A DNA stretch of 23,426 bases from BM707 sp041592975 (GTDB lineage: Bacteria; Desulfobacterota; Desulfuromonadia; Desulfuromonadales; UBA2294): positions 1-23,426 of the forward strand of contig JBFHOZ010000018.1 of NCBI GenBank assembly GCA_041592975.1, written 5' to 3'. The position numbers and the translations under genes were made by a program. Of the stretch, positions 14,558 through 23,426 are shown one piece after another; the stretch's first letter is position 1; each line of letters starts with the position of its first letter. The notes under the pieces are model-generated. The model did no database searches. It was not told the DNA's origin and worked only from the letters and a program-made list of their open reading frames with translations.

Positions 14558-16462
14558 TTACTTCTTGAACATCTTTCCGAGCAGCGACGCCGCTTTGCCG
14601 TTGGTCGGCTTGCGCATCTGGAAGAGCCTGAGCTCGCGCAGCGCCTCGGTGTTTTTCGGGTTGCACTGGATCGCCCGTTCGAAGCGCTTTTCGGCTTCGC
14701 GCTCCTTCCCCTCGTCCTTGAGGATACGACCCAGGAAGAGATGCCCCTTGTCGAGATCCTGGTTCATCTGCAGCGCCTTGAGGAGCATTTTCTTCGCCTG
14801 GTCCTTTTCGACCGGCTTCGTCGCTCCCTTGAACAGGGTCCAGGCCAGGTAACAGAGGTACTCCGGTTCCTTGGCATAAAGCTTGACCGCGACCTCGAAT
14901 TCCTTTCTCGCCTCGGCAAAATTGTTGACCTTGAGCAGAACCAGACCCTTCTGGAAGGATGTCTCCGCCTTGAGGATGTCGGCGGCTTCGGTGTCCCTCT
15001 TTTTGCCGGTGCCGGTCAATTCATCCAGGTACTTTTTCCTGCCGACCGGGTCGGAAAGTGTATCGTATGCCTCGCTTATCCGCTGGAACAGGGTGTTGAT
15101 CTTCTGTTTCAGGTCGGTGGAAATATTGTCCTGGAGGTAGCGGTCGGGATGATACTTCTTGGCCAGCTGGACATACGACCGGCGCACTTCTTCGGTGCCG
15201 GCATCGTGGCCCAGACCGAGCAGGGCGAAATAGTCTTCCTGCATCATCCGGGTGTTGTCGCCAAGACACGACTCCCTTTTCTCCTGCCTGGCCGGCGCGT
15301 CGGTAAAGAGCGTCGACTGCTCCTCGGGGGAGAGCGGCATCTCCCTGCTTTCGAGCATCCTGACCATGAGCAGGGCGGTGAGCAACTGCTTGTTCTCGAA
15401 GCGGGAGAGCGGGTACGCCTCCAGAACCTCTTCGAACGTCTTGTCGCCGCGGCATTCGGCGAGAAGGGCGGCGTCCTTTCCGGTCAGTTCGACATCCTGG
15501 AAGCGGTAGTGCGGGTTCGTCGAGAGCGCCGGGTAATAGGAGAGGTGCGTCTCGAGGATCTTGTCCAGCTTCTCCTCGTTGTAATGCCGGCGCAAGCCCT
15601 GCAGGATCAGGTTGGCCGGTGACAGGTTGATGCGGGTGATGTTCTTCTTGAAATCCTGGGCATGGGTGAAGCGGTAGTTCCCTTTCGGCCAGGAGAAGAT
15701 TTCCAGGAGTTTCTCCGTGGCCTGCAGCTTGAGCACGTCGTGCAGTTGCTGCGGCGTGAGGTGTCCCATTTCGATCAGTACGGTACCCTGCAGGCGTCCG
15801 GTCTCCTTGACCCGCTTGAGCGACTCCTCGCATTCCCGTTCGTCGATGAACCCCTTTCTGACCAGAAGTTTCCCCAGGCATTCGCGGATCAGGTTCGAAC
15901 GCACAAAGATCGGGTACCCTTCCATGAAATAGATGACCTTTTTGCGTTCGTCCAGAGACAGGTGCAGCAGCCCGGTGACCTTGAGAGCGTAAAGGTCGTG
16001 CAAGAGCTTCGGAAAAGCGGTTTCGGCAAGGCTCCCCTCGATGGTTGCCGTCTCACGCTCCTTGATGTCGGCGACCCTGTACTCCTCGCCGAGCAGGCCG
16101 AGTATTCTCTGGTAAAGGTTGTCCAGGCTGAAGGGTTTGAGCAGGTATTCGGTCGCTCCGAATTCTTCCTTGGCTTTCTTCGCCTGATCCGTTCCGCGGT
16201 GGATGGCGGTCATCAGGATGACGGGTCGCTGGGAGGTTGCCTCGTTGTCGCGGATCCAGGCGCAGGCGTCGCGGCCCGACATCCCGGGGAGGACCACATC
16301 GAAGATGGCGATGGAAAAGTTGCCGCTCCCGAGCTCGGGCAGCGCATCTTCGGCCGATGAATAACTGCTGACCGAAAACCCCTTCAGTTTGAGAAATTCG
16401 TCGAGAAATCGGCGTATGTTCTGGTCGTCATCAACCAGGATGATGTGGTGTTTGCTGTTCAT
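14558..16462 (-). CDS. Response regulator-DUF4388-DnaJ-TPR multidomain protein
   Basis: A 634-residue cytoplasmic signalling protein. Residues 5-122 are a complete receiver domain: acidic pocket Asp11-Asp13, phosphoacceptor Asp55 in FDVVLPGMSG, Thr85 and Lys109 in LLKPFS. Residues about 138-300 match the DUF4388 (PatA N-terminal-like) region (IEGSLAETAFPKLLHDLYALKVTGLLHL, key block TGLLHL). A J-domain lies at about 409-480 with an intact HPD (438-440), so it could stimulate an Hsp70 ATPase. Tetratricopeptide-like repeats fill about 495-615. The last residues are basic. It is the last gene of the gatA-gatB-mtnA-glnE run, starting 3 bp after the glnE stop with no strong ribosome site, so it is probably translated by coupling. 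No histidine kinase is nearby, so its partner is unknown. A link between phosphorylation signals and DnaK, or type IV pilus/motility control as for other PatA-like proteins, is speculative. Confidence 0.88.
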   Translation of the reverse strand: MNSKHHIILVDDDQNIRRFLDEFLKLKGFSVSSYSSAEDALPELGSGNFSIAIFDVVLPGMSGRDACAWIRDNEATSQRPVILMTAIHRGTDQAKKAKEEFGATEYLLKPFSLDNLYQRILGLLGEEYRVADIKERETATIEGSLAETAFPKLLHDLYALKVTGLLHLSLDERKKVIYFMEGYPIFVRSNLIRECLGKLLVRKGFIDERECEESLKRVKETGRLQGTVLIEMGHLTPQQLHDVLKLQATEKLLEIFSWPKGNYRFTHAQDFKKNITRINLSPANLILQGLRRHYNEEKLDKILETHLSYYPALSTNPHYRFQDVELTGKDAALLAECRGDKTFEEVLEAYPLSRFENKQLLTALLMVRMLESREMPLSPEEQSTLFTDAPARQEKRESCLGDNTRMMQEDYFALLGLGHDAGTEEVRRSYVQLAKKYHPDRYLQDNISTDLKQKINTLFQRISEAYDTLSDPVGRKKYLDELTGTGKKRDTEAADILKAETSFQKGLVLLKVNNFAEARKEFEVAVKLYAKEPEYLCYLAWTLFKGATKPVEKDQAKKMLLKALQMNQDLDKGHLFLGRILKDEGKEREAEKRFERAIQCNPKNTEALRELRLFQMRKPTNGKAASLLGKMFKK

Positions 16463-16465
16463 TCT

Positions 16466-19400
16466 CTACGGTTTTCCCGCCCCGTCGCGGTCGTCCCGGT
16501 CGGTTCCCAGGATGCGATTGAAGATGTCCCTGACCTCTTCGGTGTGCCTGCGGTAGTCCCGCATGAGCTCCTCGTTTTCGGAACCGGCTTCGCCACCGTA
16601 TCCAAGCCGCCTCGCCAGCTTGTTGAGATACCCCGGGTCATTGGATATCTGGTTGATCGACTGGTCGTGGACGAGGCGCAGCATATTCTCCAGGCGGCGC
16701 AGGAACTTGTATCCGTCCCGCAGCTTCCGGTAATCACTGTCCTCCAGAATACCTGCCTCCTGAATCTTCTGCAAGGCCTTAAGCGTGTTGGTCTCGCGCA
16801 GCTTCTTGTTCTCGCGGCCGTGGGTCAGCTGCAGGTACTGGGTCAGGAACTCGACGTCGACCATGCCGCCGCGGCCGGTCTTGATGTTGAACGTGGCGTC
16901 GCTCTCCCGGGCGATCTCCTTCTCCATGCGATCGCGCAACCGGGCGATCTCCGCCGACATGTTTTCTTCCTGCCGGGTCTCGTAGGCGAGCTGGCGGATG
17001 TAGTCGTGCAGTTCGTCCGCCATCTTCTGCGGGCCGCTGACGACCAGCGCCTTGGTCAGTGCCTGACGCTCCCAGAGCTGTGCCGTCGATTGGTGGTACT
17101 CCATGAAGGCCTTGCGGCTGGTGACCAGCGGCCCCTGATTTCCGGAGGGGCGCAGGCGGGTGTCGATCTGGTAGACGTAGCCGTCCTGGGTCGACAGGGT
17201 CAGCACCGAGATGATGCGCTGTGCCAGACGGGAGAAGTATTGCTGGTTGCTCTGCTGCTTGAACCGCTCCGGGTCGGTGCCGTCGACCGGCGCGGTCTCT
17301 CCGTCCCCCTGGTAGATGAAGATGATGTCGAGGTCGGAGTGGTAGTTCAGCTCCATGCCGCCGAGCTTTCCCATGCCGACGATGCAGAAGCCGGCCTCTT
17401 TCCTCTGGCCATCCTCCCCGGAAACGAACGGGAGCCCGTAACGGGGGATCAGCTCCTCGCGGGCGATGTTGAACGCCGCCCGCAGGCAGCAGATCGCGAG
17501 GCTGGAGAGCTGGTGAGTCTTCTCCCCCTGCGGGGTGTGCCCGTGGATGTCGTTCAGGGCGATGCGCAGGAACTCCTCGTTGCGGTAGCGGCGCAGCGTC
17601 TCCAGCTTGCGCTCGTAGTCGGAGGCCTCGAACAGGCGCGCCTCCAGTTCGGTCTCCATCTCCGCCAGTTCCTTGAACGGCTTGGCGTAGGCGCGGGAAA
17701 CCAGAGAGTCGAGGATCTCCGGATGCTGGATGAAGATCCGGGTCAAAAAACGGCTGGTCCCGAACAGCGAGATCAGCAGCTTGATGATGTTGTGGTTCTC
17801 CGCCAGCAGGGCATAATAGGTCCCCCGCGCCCGCAGGGCCGAGAGGAAATGCTCCATGTTGAGCAGCGACCGGTCCGGTTCGGGGGAGGCGATCACCTCC
17901 TGAAGGATCAGCGGTGCGATCCTCTCCAGTTGCCGCCGCGCCTTCTGCGTCAGGTGCGAATGGGGGCTGCCGTCGCGCAGAAACACGAGGCTGTCGTAAG
18001 CGGTGTCGGGGTTGGTGAAGCCCCACTCCTCGAGCAGGTCCTTGACCCGGTCAGGGTGGGCATTCGGATCGAAAACCGCGGCGATTTCAGGCCTGACCTC
18101 TTCGCGCAACTCCTCGTCGCTGGTGTAGAAGAGCTCACGGAAGATGGCCGAGACCGCGTCGCGATGCCGGTTCAGTTCCGCCATGAAGGGTTCGGTTCCG
18201 GAGAATCCGCAGCGCCGCGCCAGCGCCTGAAGTTCGTTCGTCCTGGTCGGCAGGTTGTGGGTCTGCTGCTCCTGAAACACCTGGATGCGGTGCTCGACCG
18301 TACGCAGGAAGATATAGGCATCCTTCAGGATCGGCAACTCCTCGTCCTTGACCAGACCTTCCTCGTGCAGGGCGGACAAGGCCGGCAGCGACCCCTTGAG
18401 GCGCAGCGCCGCCTTCTTCCCGGCGTAGATCAGCTGCAGGGCCTGGATGAAAAATTCGATTTCGCGGATGCCGCCGCGGCCGAGCTTGAGATTGACTTCC
18501 CCCTCCTCGACACGGGCGAGGTTGTGGTCGATCTTCTGTTTCATCTTCTTGATGTCCTCGACCATGGCGTAGTCGAGGTGCCGCCTGAAAATAAAGGGCT
18601 CAAGCTCCGTGAGAATGTATTCGCCGAGTTTCTTCGAGCCGGCGACCGGCCGCGCCTTGATCAGGGCGGAACGTTCCCAGCTCTGCCCCCAGCTCTCGTA
18701 GTAGAGGATGGCGCTTTCGGCCGGCTGTGCTATCTCGCCGCTGTTCCCTTCCGGCCGCAGGCGGAGATCGACGCGGAACACAAAGCCGTCGGCCGTCACC
18801 TGGCCGATCGCCTTGCTGACCATGTCGGAAAGCTTGGTGAAATAGCTGTGGACGGGAATCCGGTTGACCGGTTCGCCGAGGGGGCCGGAGATGCCGGTCG
18901 TCTGCCCCTTCTCCGACGAATAGAAGTAGATCAGGTCGATATCGGAGGAGAAGTTGAGCTCCCGCCCGCCGAACTTCCCCATGCCGAAAATGGTGAAGGT
19001 CGCTTCTGTCTCGATGCCGATTTCGGACATGACCATCGGCGCCCCGAATTCCTTCTTGAGGAGGATGTCGGAGACCTCGTAGGCCCGCTGCAGGGTGGCG
19101 GCGGCCAGCGAGGAGAGCTCGTCGGTCACCTCGACCAGGCCTGCCAGCCCGTTCAGGTCGCGGCTGCCGATGCGCAGGATCTCCTGGCACTTGTATTGCC
19201 GAAGAAGCTTCTGCAGCTCCTCGAAGGTCGCGTCGTTCGGGACCAGGTCGCGCAGGTCGCCGACCATCTCCGCTTCCGATTTTCTCCGGTCGATCGACCG
19301 GTCGCCGAACAGGGTCTGAAAAAAATTCCGGTTGCGGCAGAGGATGCCGGAGAGGAACTGGGACGCTCCAAGAATAGTGAGGAGTTGCTTTGCTCGTATT

Positions 19401-19672
19401 TCGTCGTCAAGGGTCAGGCGGAGCGTTTCGGAGGAGATGTTGTTCGCCAGCCGCTCGAGGTTGTTCAGGGCCTGGTCCGGGTCGGCGGTGGTCAGGGCGG
19501 TGGTGGCGAGGCGGGCAAGGAGCCCCTCAGCGAACATATCGTAAAGGGCGGCAAGGTTGGCCATGGTCTTGCCGGCCTCGGCATAGCCGAGCTCGAGGGC
19601 GAGCTTTTTCAGGCCTTCCTCGTCCCCGTTCGTGCAGAGGTCCTTCAGCCGTGCTGACAGATCGTCCATCAT
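16466..19672 (-). CDS. glnE: Bifunctional glutamine-synthetase adenylyltransferase/adenylyl-removing enzyme
   Basis: GlnE attaches AMP to glutamine synthetase to shut it down when nitrogen is plentiful and removes it when nitrogen is scarce, under control of PII. Both nucleotidyltransferase domains are intact: FGMGKFGGRELNFSSDIDL at residues 229-247 (removing domain) and GMGKLGGMELNYHSDLDIIF around 765-785 (attaching domain). Each is followed by its helical partner domain, with RPEGNSGEI and RPSGNQGPLV blocks and GRGGIREIEF and GRGGMVDVEF blocks. At 1068 residues it is longer than E. coli GlnE (946), mainly through about 100 extra residues before the first catalytic domain. Two ATG codons overlap the mtnA stop (19672 and 19669); AGGGG is better spaced to the second, so the first Met may not be used. 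It lies between mtnA and the response-regulator hybrid, with overlap or a 3-bp gap on each side. Confidence 0.95.
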   Translation of the reverse strand: MMDDLSARLKDLCTNGDEEGLKKLALELGYAEAGKTMANLAALYDMFAEGLLARLATTALTTADPDQALNNLERLANNISSETLRLTLDDEIRAKQLLTILGASQFLSGILCRNRNFFQTLFGDRSIDRRKSEAEMVGDLRDLVPNDATFEELQKLLRQYKCQEILRIGSRDLNGLAGLVEVTDELSSLAAATLQRAYEVSDILLKKEFGAPMVMSEIGIETEATFTIFGMGKFGGRELNFSSDIDLIYFYSSEKGQTTGISGPLGEPVNRIPVHSYFTKLSDMVSKAIGQVTADGFVFRVDLRLRPEGNSGEIAQPAESAILYYESWGQSWERSALIKARPVAGSKKLGEYILTELEPFIFRRHLDYAMVEDIKKMKQKIDHNLARVEEGEVNLKLGRGGIREIEFFIQALQLIYAGKKAALRLKGSLPALSALHEEGLVKDEELPILKDAYIFLRTVEHRIQVFQEQQTHNLPTRTNELQALARRCGFSGTEPFMAELNRHRDAVSAIFRELFYTSDEELREEVRPEIAAVFDPNAHPDRVKDLLEEWGFTNPDTAYDSLVFLRDGSPHSHLTQKARRQLERIAPLILQEVIASPEPDRSLLNMEHFLSALRARGTYYALLAENHNIIKLLISLFGTSRFLTRIFIQHPEILDSLVSRAYAKPFKELAEMETELEARLFEASDYERKLETLRRYRNEEFLRIALNDIHGHTPQGEKTHQLSSLAICCLRAAFNIAREELIPRYGLPFVSGEDGQRKEAGFCIVGMGKLGGMELNYHSDLDIIFIYQGDGETAPVDGTDPERFKQQSNQQYFSRLAQRIISVLTLSTQDGYVYQIDTRLRPSGNQGPLVTSRKAFMEYHQSTAQLWERQALTKALVVSGPQKMADELHDYIRQLAYETRQEENMSAEIARLRDRMEKEIARESDATFNIKTGRGGMVDVEFLTQYLQLTHGRENKKLRETNTLKALQKIQEAGILEDSDYRKLRDGYKFLRRLENMLRLVHDQSINQISNDPGYLNKLARRLGYGGEAGSENEELMRDYRRHTEEVRDIFNRILGTDRDDRDGAGKP

Positions 19673-20715
19673 TTCCCCTGTTTGACCAGTTTCTCCAGTG
19701 CCTGCCTGTAATTGTCCCGCGCAATGCCGTTTTCGGTGATGATGGCGGTGACCAGCCGCGCCGGGGTGACGTCGAAGGCCGGGTTGCGGACCTTGACGCC
19801 GTCGGGAGCAACCTGCCTGCCGCCGTGGTGGGTCACCTCGACGGCGTTGCGCTCCTCGATCGGAATGCCCGACCCGTCCTCGATGGCGAGGTCGATGGTC
19901 GAGGTCGGGGCGGCGACGTAGAAAGGAATACCGTGCTCCTTCGCCAGCACGGCGACGGTGAAGGTGCCGATCTTGTTGGCGACGTCGCCATTGGCGGCGA
20001 TGCGGTCGGCGCCGACGATAATGCAGTCGACCTCCCCCTGGCTCATCAGGTAGCCGGCCATGTTATCGCAGATCAGGGTGACATCGATGCCGTCCTGCTG
20101 CAACTCCCAGGCGGTCAGGCGCGACCCCTGCAGAAAGGGGCGGGTCTCGTCGGCGAACACCGCGACCTTCTTGCCGGCCTCGTCGGCGGCGCGGACGACG
20201 CCGAGGGCGGTTCCGTAGCCGCCGGTCGCCAGGGCGCCGGCGTTGCAATGGGTGAGGATGCGGGCATTCTCCGGGATCAGGCCGGCCCCGTGCGCCCCCA
20301 AGCGCCGGTTGATCTGTTCGTCCTCCTCGGCGATGGTGCAGGCCTCGGCGAGCAGATATTTCTTCAACTGCGCGATCGGCAGGCGCTTCGCCTTGCGGGC
20401 GGCGTTCCTCATCCGGTCGAGGGCCCAGAAGAGGTTGACCGCCGTCGGCCGGGTGGCGGCCAGCAGGGCGCAGCGTTTTTCGAACGCCGACATGAACCCG
20501 GCAAACTCGTCGGCCTCGATCTCGCGGGCCCCGAATGCGGCTCCGAAGGCGGCGGCCACGCCGATCGCCGGAGCACCGCGGACGACCATGTCGCGGATCG
20601 CCTCGGCGATCCCCTCGCAGGTGGTGTAGTCGAGCCAGACCTCCTCGGTCGGCAGCAGGCGCTGATCGATCATCCGGCAGACGCCGTTTTCGAACAGGAT
20701 CGGTTTGACGGACAT
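19669..20715 (-). CDS. mtnA: S-methyl-5-thioribose-1-phosphate isomerase
   Basis: MtnA converts 5-methylthioribose-1-phosphate to methylthioribulose-1-phosphate in the salvage of the methylthio group left over from S-adenosylmethionine use. At 348 residues it has normal length. The catalytic cysteine is Cys157 in LTHCNAGALATGGYGTALG and the catalytic aspartate is Asp237 in VGADRIAANGDVANKIGT. The N-terminal VRGAPAIGVAAAFG and the C-terminal block ending in ARLVTAIITENG also fit the MtnA branch of the eIF2B-like family rather than true eIF2B subunits. The ATG has AAGGGA 7 bases upstream, starts 3 bp after the gatB stop, and the gene overlaps glnE by 4 bp. None of the other methionine-salvage genes (mtnK, mtnP, mtnB, mtnC, mtnD) is in this window, so the pathway it serves here is open; a role in 5-deoxyribose or DHAP-shunt salvage is also known for this enzyme. 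Confidence 0.95.
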   Translation of the reverse strand: MSVKPILFENGVCRMIDQRLLPTEEVWLDYTTCEGIAEAIRDMVVRGAPAIGVAAAFGAAFGAREIEADEFAGFMSAFEKRCALLAATRPTAVNLFWALDRMRNAARKAKRLPIAQLKKYLLAEACTIAEEDEQINRRLGAHGAGLIPENARILTHCNAGALATGGYGTALGVVRAADEAGKKVAVFADETRPFLQGSRLTAWELQQDGIDVTLICDNMAGYLMSQGEVDCIIVGADRIAANGDVANKIGTFTVAVLAKEHGIPFYVAAPTSTIDLAIEDGSGIPIEERNAVEVTHHGGRQVAPDGVKVRNPAFDVTPARLVTAIITENGIARDNYRQALEKLVKQGK

Positions 20716-20718
20716 GGG

Positions 20719-22156
<1,438 letters not shown>

Positions 22157-22164
<8 letters not shown>

Positions 22165-23426
22165 CGCCACCTCCCTGGATGTCAGCTTTCATGGTGTGCC
22201 ACCCGGTCGCCTGCTCGAAGGCATGACCGACCTTGAGAATCTGCTCCTCGGCGAACGGCCGGCCGATGAGTTGCAGGCCGATCGGCAGCCCGGCCTTCGA
22301 CATGCCGCACGGCAGGCTCATGGCGCAGGTGCCGGCGAGGTTGACCGGAATGGTAAAGATGTCCGACAGGTACATCTGCAGCGGATCGTCCATTTTCTCG
22401 CCGAGACCAAAGGCCGGGGTCGGGGCGACCGGGGTCAGTATGGTGTCGACTTTACCAAAGGCGTCGAGAAAATCCTGGCGGATCAGGGTGCGGACCTTCT
22501 GCGCCTTGAGATAGTAGGCGTCGTAGTAGCCGGAGGAGAGGGCGTAGGTGCCGAGCATGATGCGGCGCTTGACCTCGTCGCCGAAACCGGCGGCGCGGCT
22601 CTGGCGATAGAGATCGATCAGGCCGCCGCCGTTGTCGACCCGCACGCCGTAGCGGACGCCGTCGTAGCGGGCGAGGTTGCTGGAGGCTTCGGCGGTGGCG
22701 ATCAGGTAGTAGCAGGCGACGGCGTAGTCGGTGTGCGGCAGCGAGACGTCGACGATTTCGGCGCCGAGCTCGCGGCAGGTCGCGATCGCCGCCGCGGTCG
22801 CCGCCATGACGTCAGCGTCCAGCCCCTCGATGAAGTATTCCTTCGGCAGGCCGATGCGGACCCCCTTGAGGTCGCCCTGCAGGCCGGCATTGTAGTCGGG
22901 GACCGGGCGGTCGATGGAGGTCGAGTCGAGCGGATCGTAGCCGGCCACGGCGCCGAGCAGGGTGGCGCAGTCGGCGACATTGCGGGCGACCGGGCCGACC
23001 TGGTCGAGGGACGAGGCGTAGGCGATGACGCCGTAGCGGGAGACCCGGCCGTAGGTCGGTTTCAGCCCGACGACGCCGCAGTAGGAGGCCGGCTGGCGGA
23101 TCGAGCCGCCGGTGTCGGTGCCGAGGGTGGCGACCGCCAGGCGGGCGGCGACGGCCGCCGCCGACCCGCCGGACGACCCGCCCGGCACCCTGCTGCCGTT
23201 CCAGGGGTTCCTGACCGGGCCGGCGGCCGAGTTCTCGTTCGAGCTCCCCATGGCGAACTCGTCCATGTTGGTCTTGCCCAGCACGACCGCCCCGCAGGAG
23301 CGCAGGCGTGCGACGGCGGTCGCGTCCTCGAGCGGCACGAAGCCGCGCAGGATCCGCGACGCACAGGTGGTCTCGATCCCCCGCGTGCTCAGGTTGTCCT
23401 TGAGCGCGACGGGGATCCCGGTGAGC
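22157..23426 (-). CDS. gatA: Aspartyl/glutamyl-tRNA amidotransferase subunit A (5' end outside window)
   Basis: GatA is the amidase subunit of GatCAB; it releases ammonia from glutamine for use by GatB. The reading frame runs unbroken through the right window edge, so the N-terminal part is missing (an apparent start at 23338 is internal). The amidase-signature catalytic residues are present: Lys in ALKDN (codon 23401-23399), the serine-rich loop GGSSGGSAAAVAA, and the nucleophile serine in TDTGGSIRQPA, followed by GVVGLKPTYGRVSRYGVIAYASSLDQVGP (key residues GLKPTYGRVSR). The C-terminal end carries the GLPIGLQLIGRPF block. The gene ends inside gatB (8-bp overlap). gatC would be expected upstream, beyond the window. 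Together with gatB this shows that the organism makes Gln-tRNA and/or Asn-tRNA by the indirect route. Confidence 0.97.

Noticed and set aside
16445..19657. A 1070-codon open frame on the plus strand opposite glnE.
   Set aside because: glnE on the minus strand has unmistakable conserved domains. The antisense translation is low-complexity in character (rich in Val, Leu, Gly, Asp and Gln) with no recognisable motif, as expected from the complement of a GC-rich gene with strong third-position G/C bias.

Overview
The window is GC-rich, densely coded bacterial chromosomal DNA with no RNA genes, no insertion sequences and no CRISPR array. The two glutamyl-tRNA amidotransferase subunits, the response-regulator/DnaJ hybrid next to glnE, the TtcA-type thiolase with many cysteines, the PilZ protein and the DUF6502/DUF5666 envelope genes together suggest a Gram-negative bacterium of the Desulfuromonadota (Geobacter/Desulfuromonas-like 'deltaproteobacteria'). 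That placement is inferred from gene content, not from a marker gene.

Layout. (1) Positions 1-893, plus strand: the 3' end of a gamma-glutamyltransferase gene, closed by a hairpin that can end transcription from both sides. (2) Positions 944-4851, minus strand: a three-gene envelope cluster read as DUF6502 protein, then two tandem DUF5666 lipoproteins. It is driven by an almost consensus sigma-70 promoter whose -10 box lies inside a perfect 20-bp palindrome and whose predicted start point falls at the start codon, so the mRNA looks leaderless. (3) Positions 4904-6312, minus strand: an AI-2E-family membrane transporter overlapping a small cupin gene. (4) Positions 6407-12957, plus strand: a complete tripartite RND efflux operon (TetR regulator, outer-membrane lipoprotein channel, membrane fusion protein, RND pump). 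All four genes overlap or abut, a palindromic operator lies inside the promoter, and a strong terminator follows. (5) Positions 12966-14550, plus strand: a TtcA-like tRNA thiolase and a PilZ-domain protein. (6) Positions 14558-23426, minus strand: a tightly packed run of gatA (cut by the window end), gatB, mtnA, glnE and a large REC-DUF4388-DnaJ-TPR protein.

How the genes work together. Region 4 is a drug or toxic-compound export system, probably controlled by its own first gene. Region 6 combines Asn/Gln-tRNA synthesis, a methylthioribose-phosphate isomerase, the enzyme that switches glutamine synthetase on and off, and a signalling/chaperone-like protein. The first two and glnE share a nitrogen/glutamine theme, while mtnA and the last gene do not obviously fit. 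Region 2 is the least understood part and the best candidate for an undescribed system: a probable DNA-binding or regulatory DUF6502 protein translationally coupled to exported beta-rich lipoproteins. No gene-free stretch exceeds 300 bases; the longest is the 155-bp divergent promoter region at 6313-6467.
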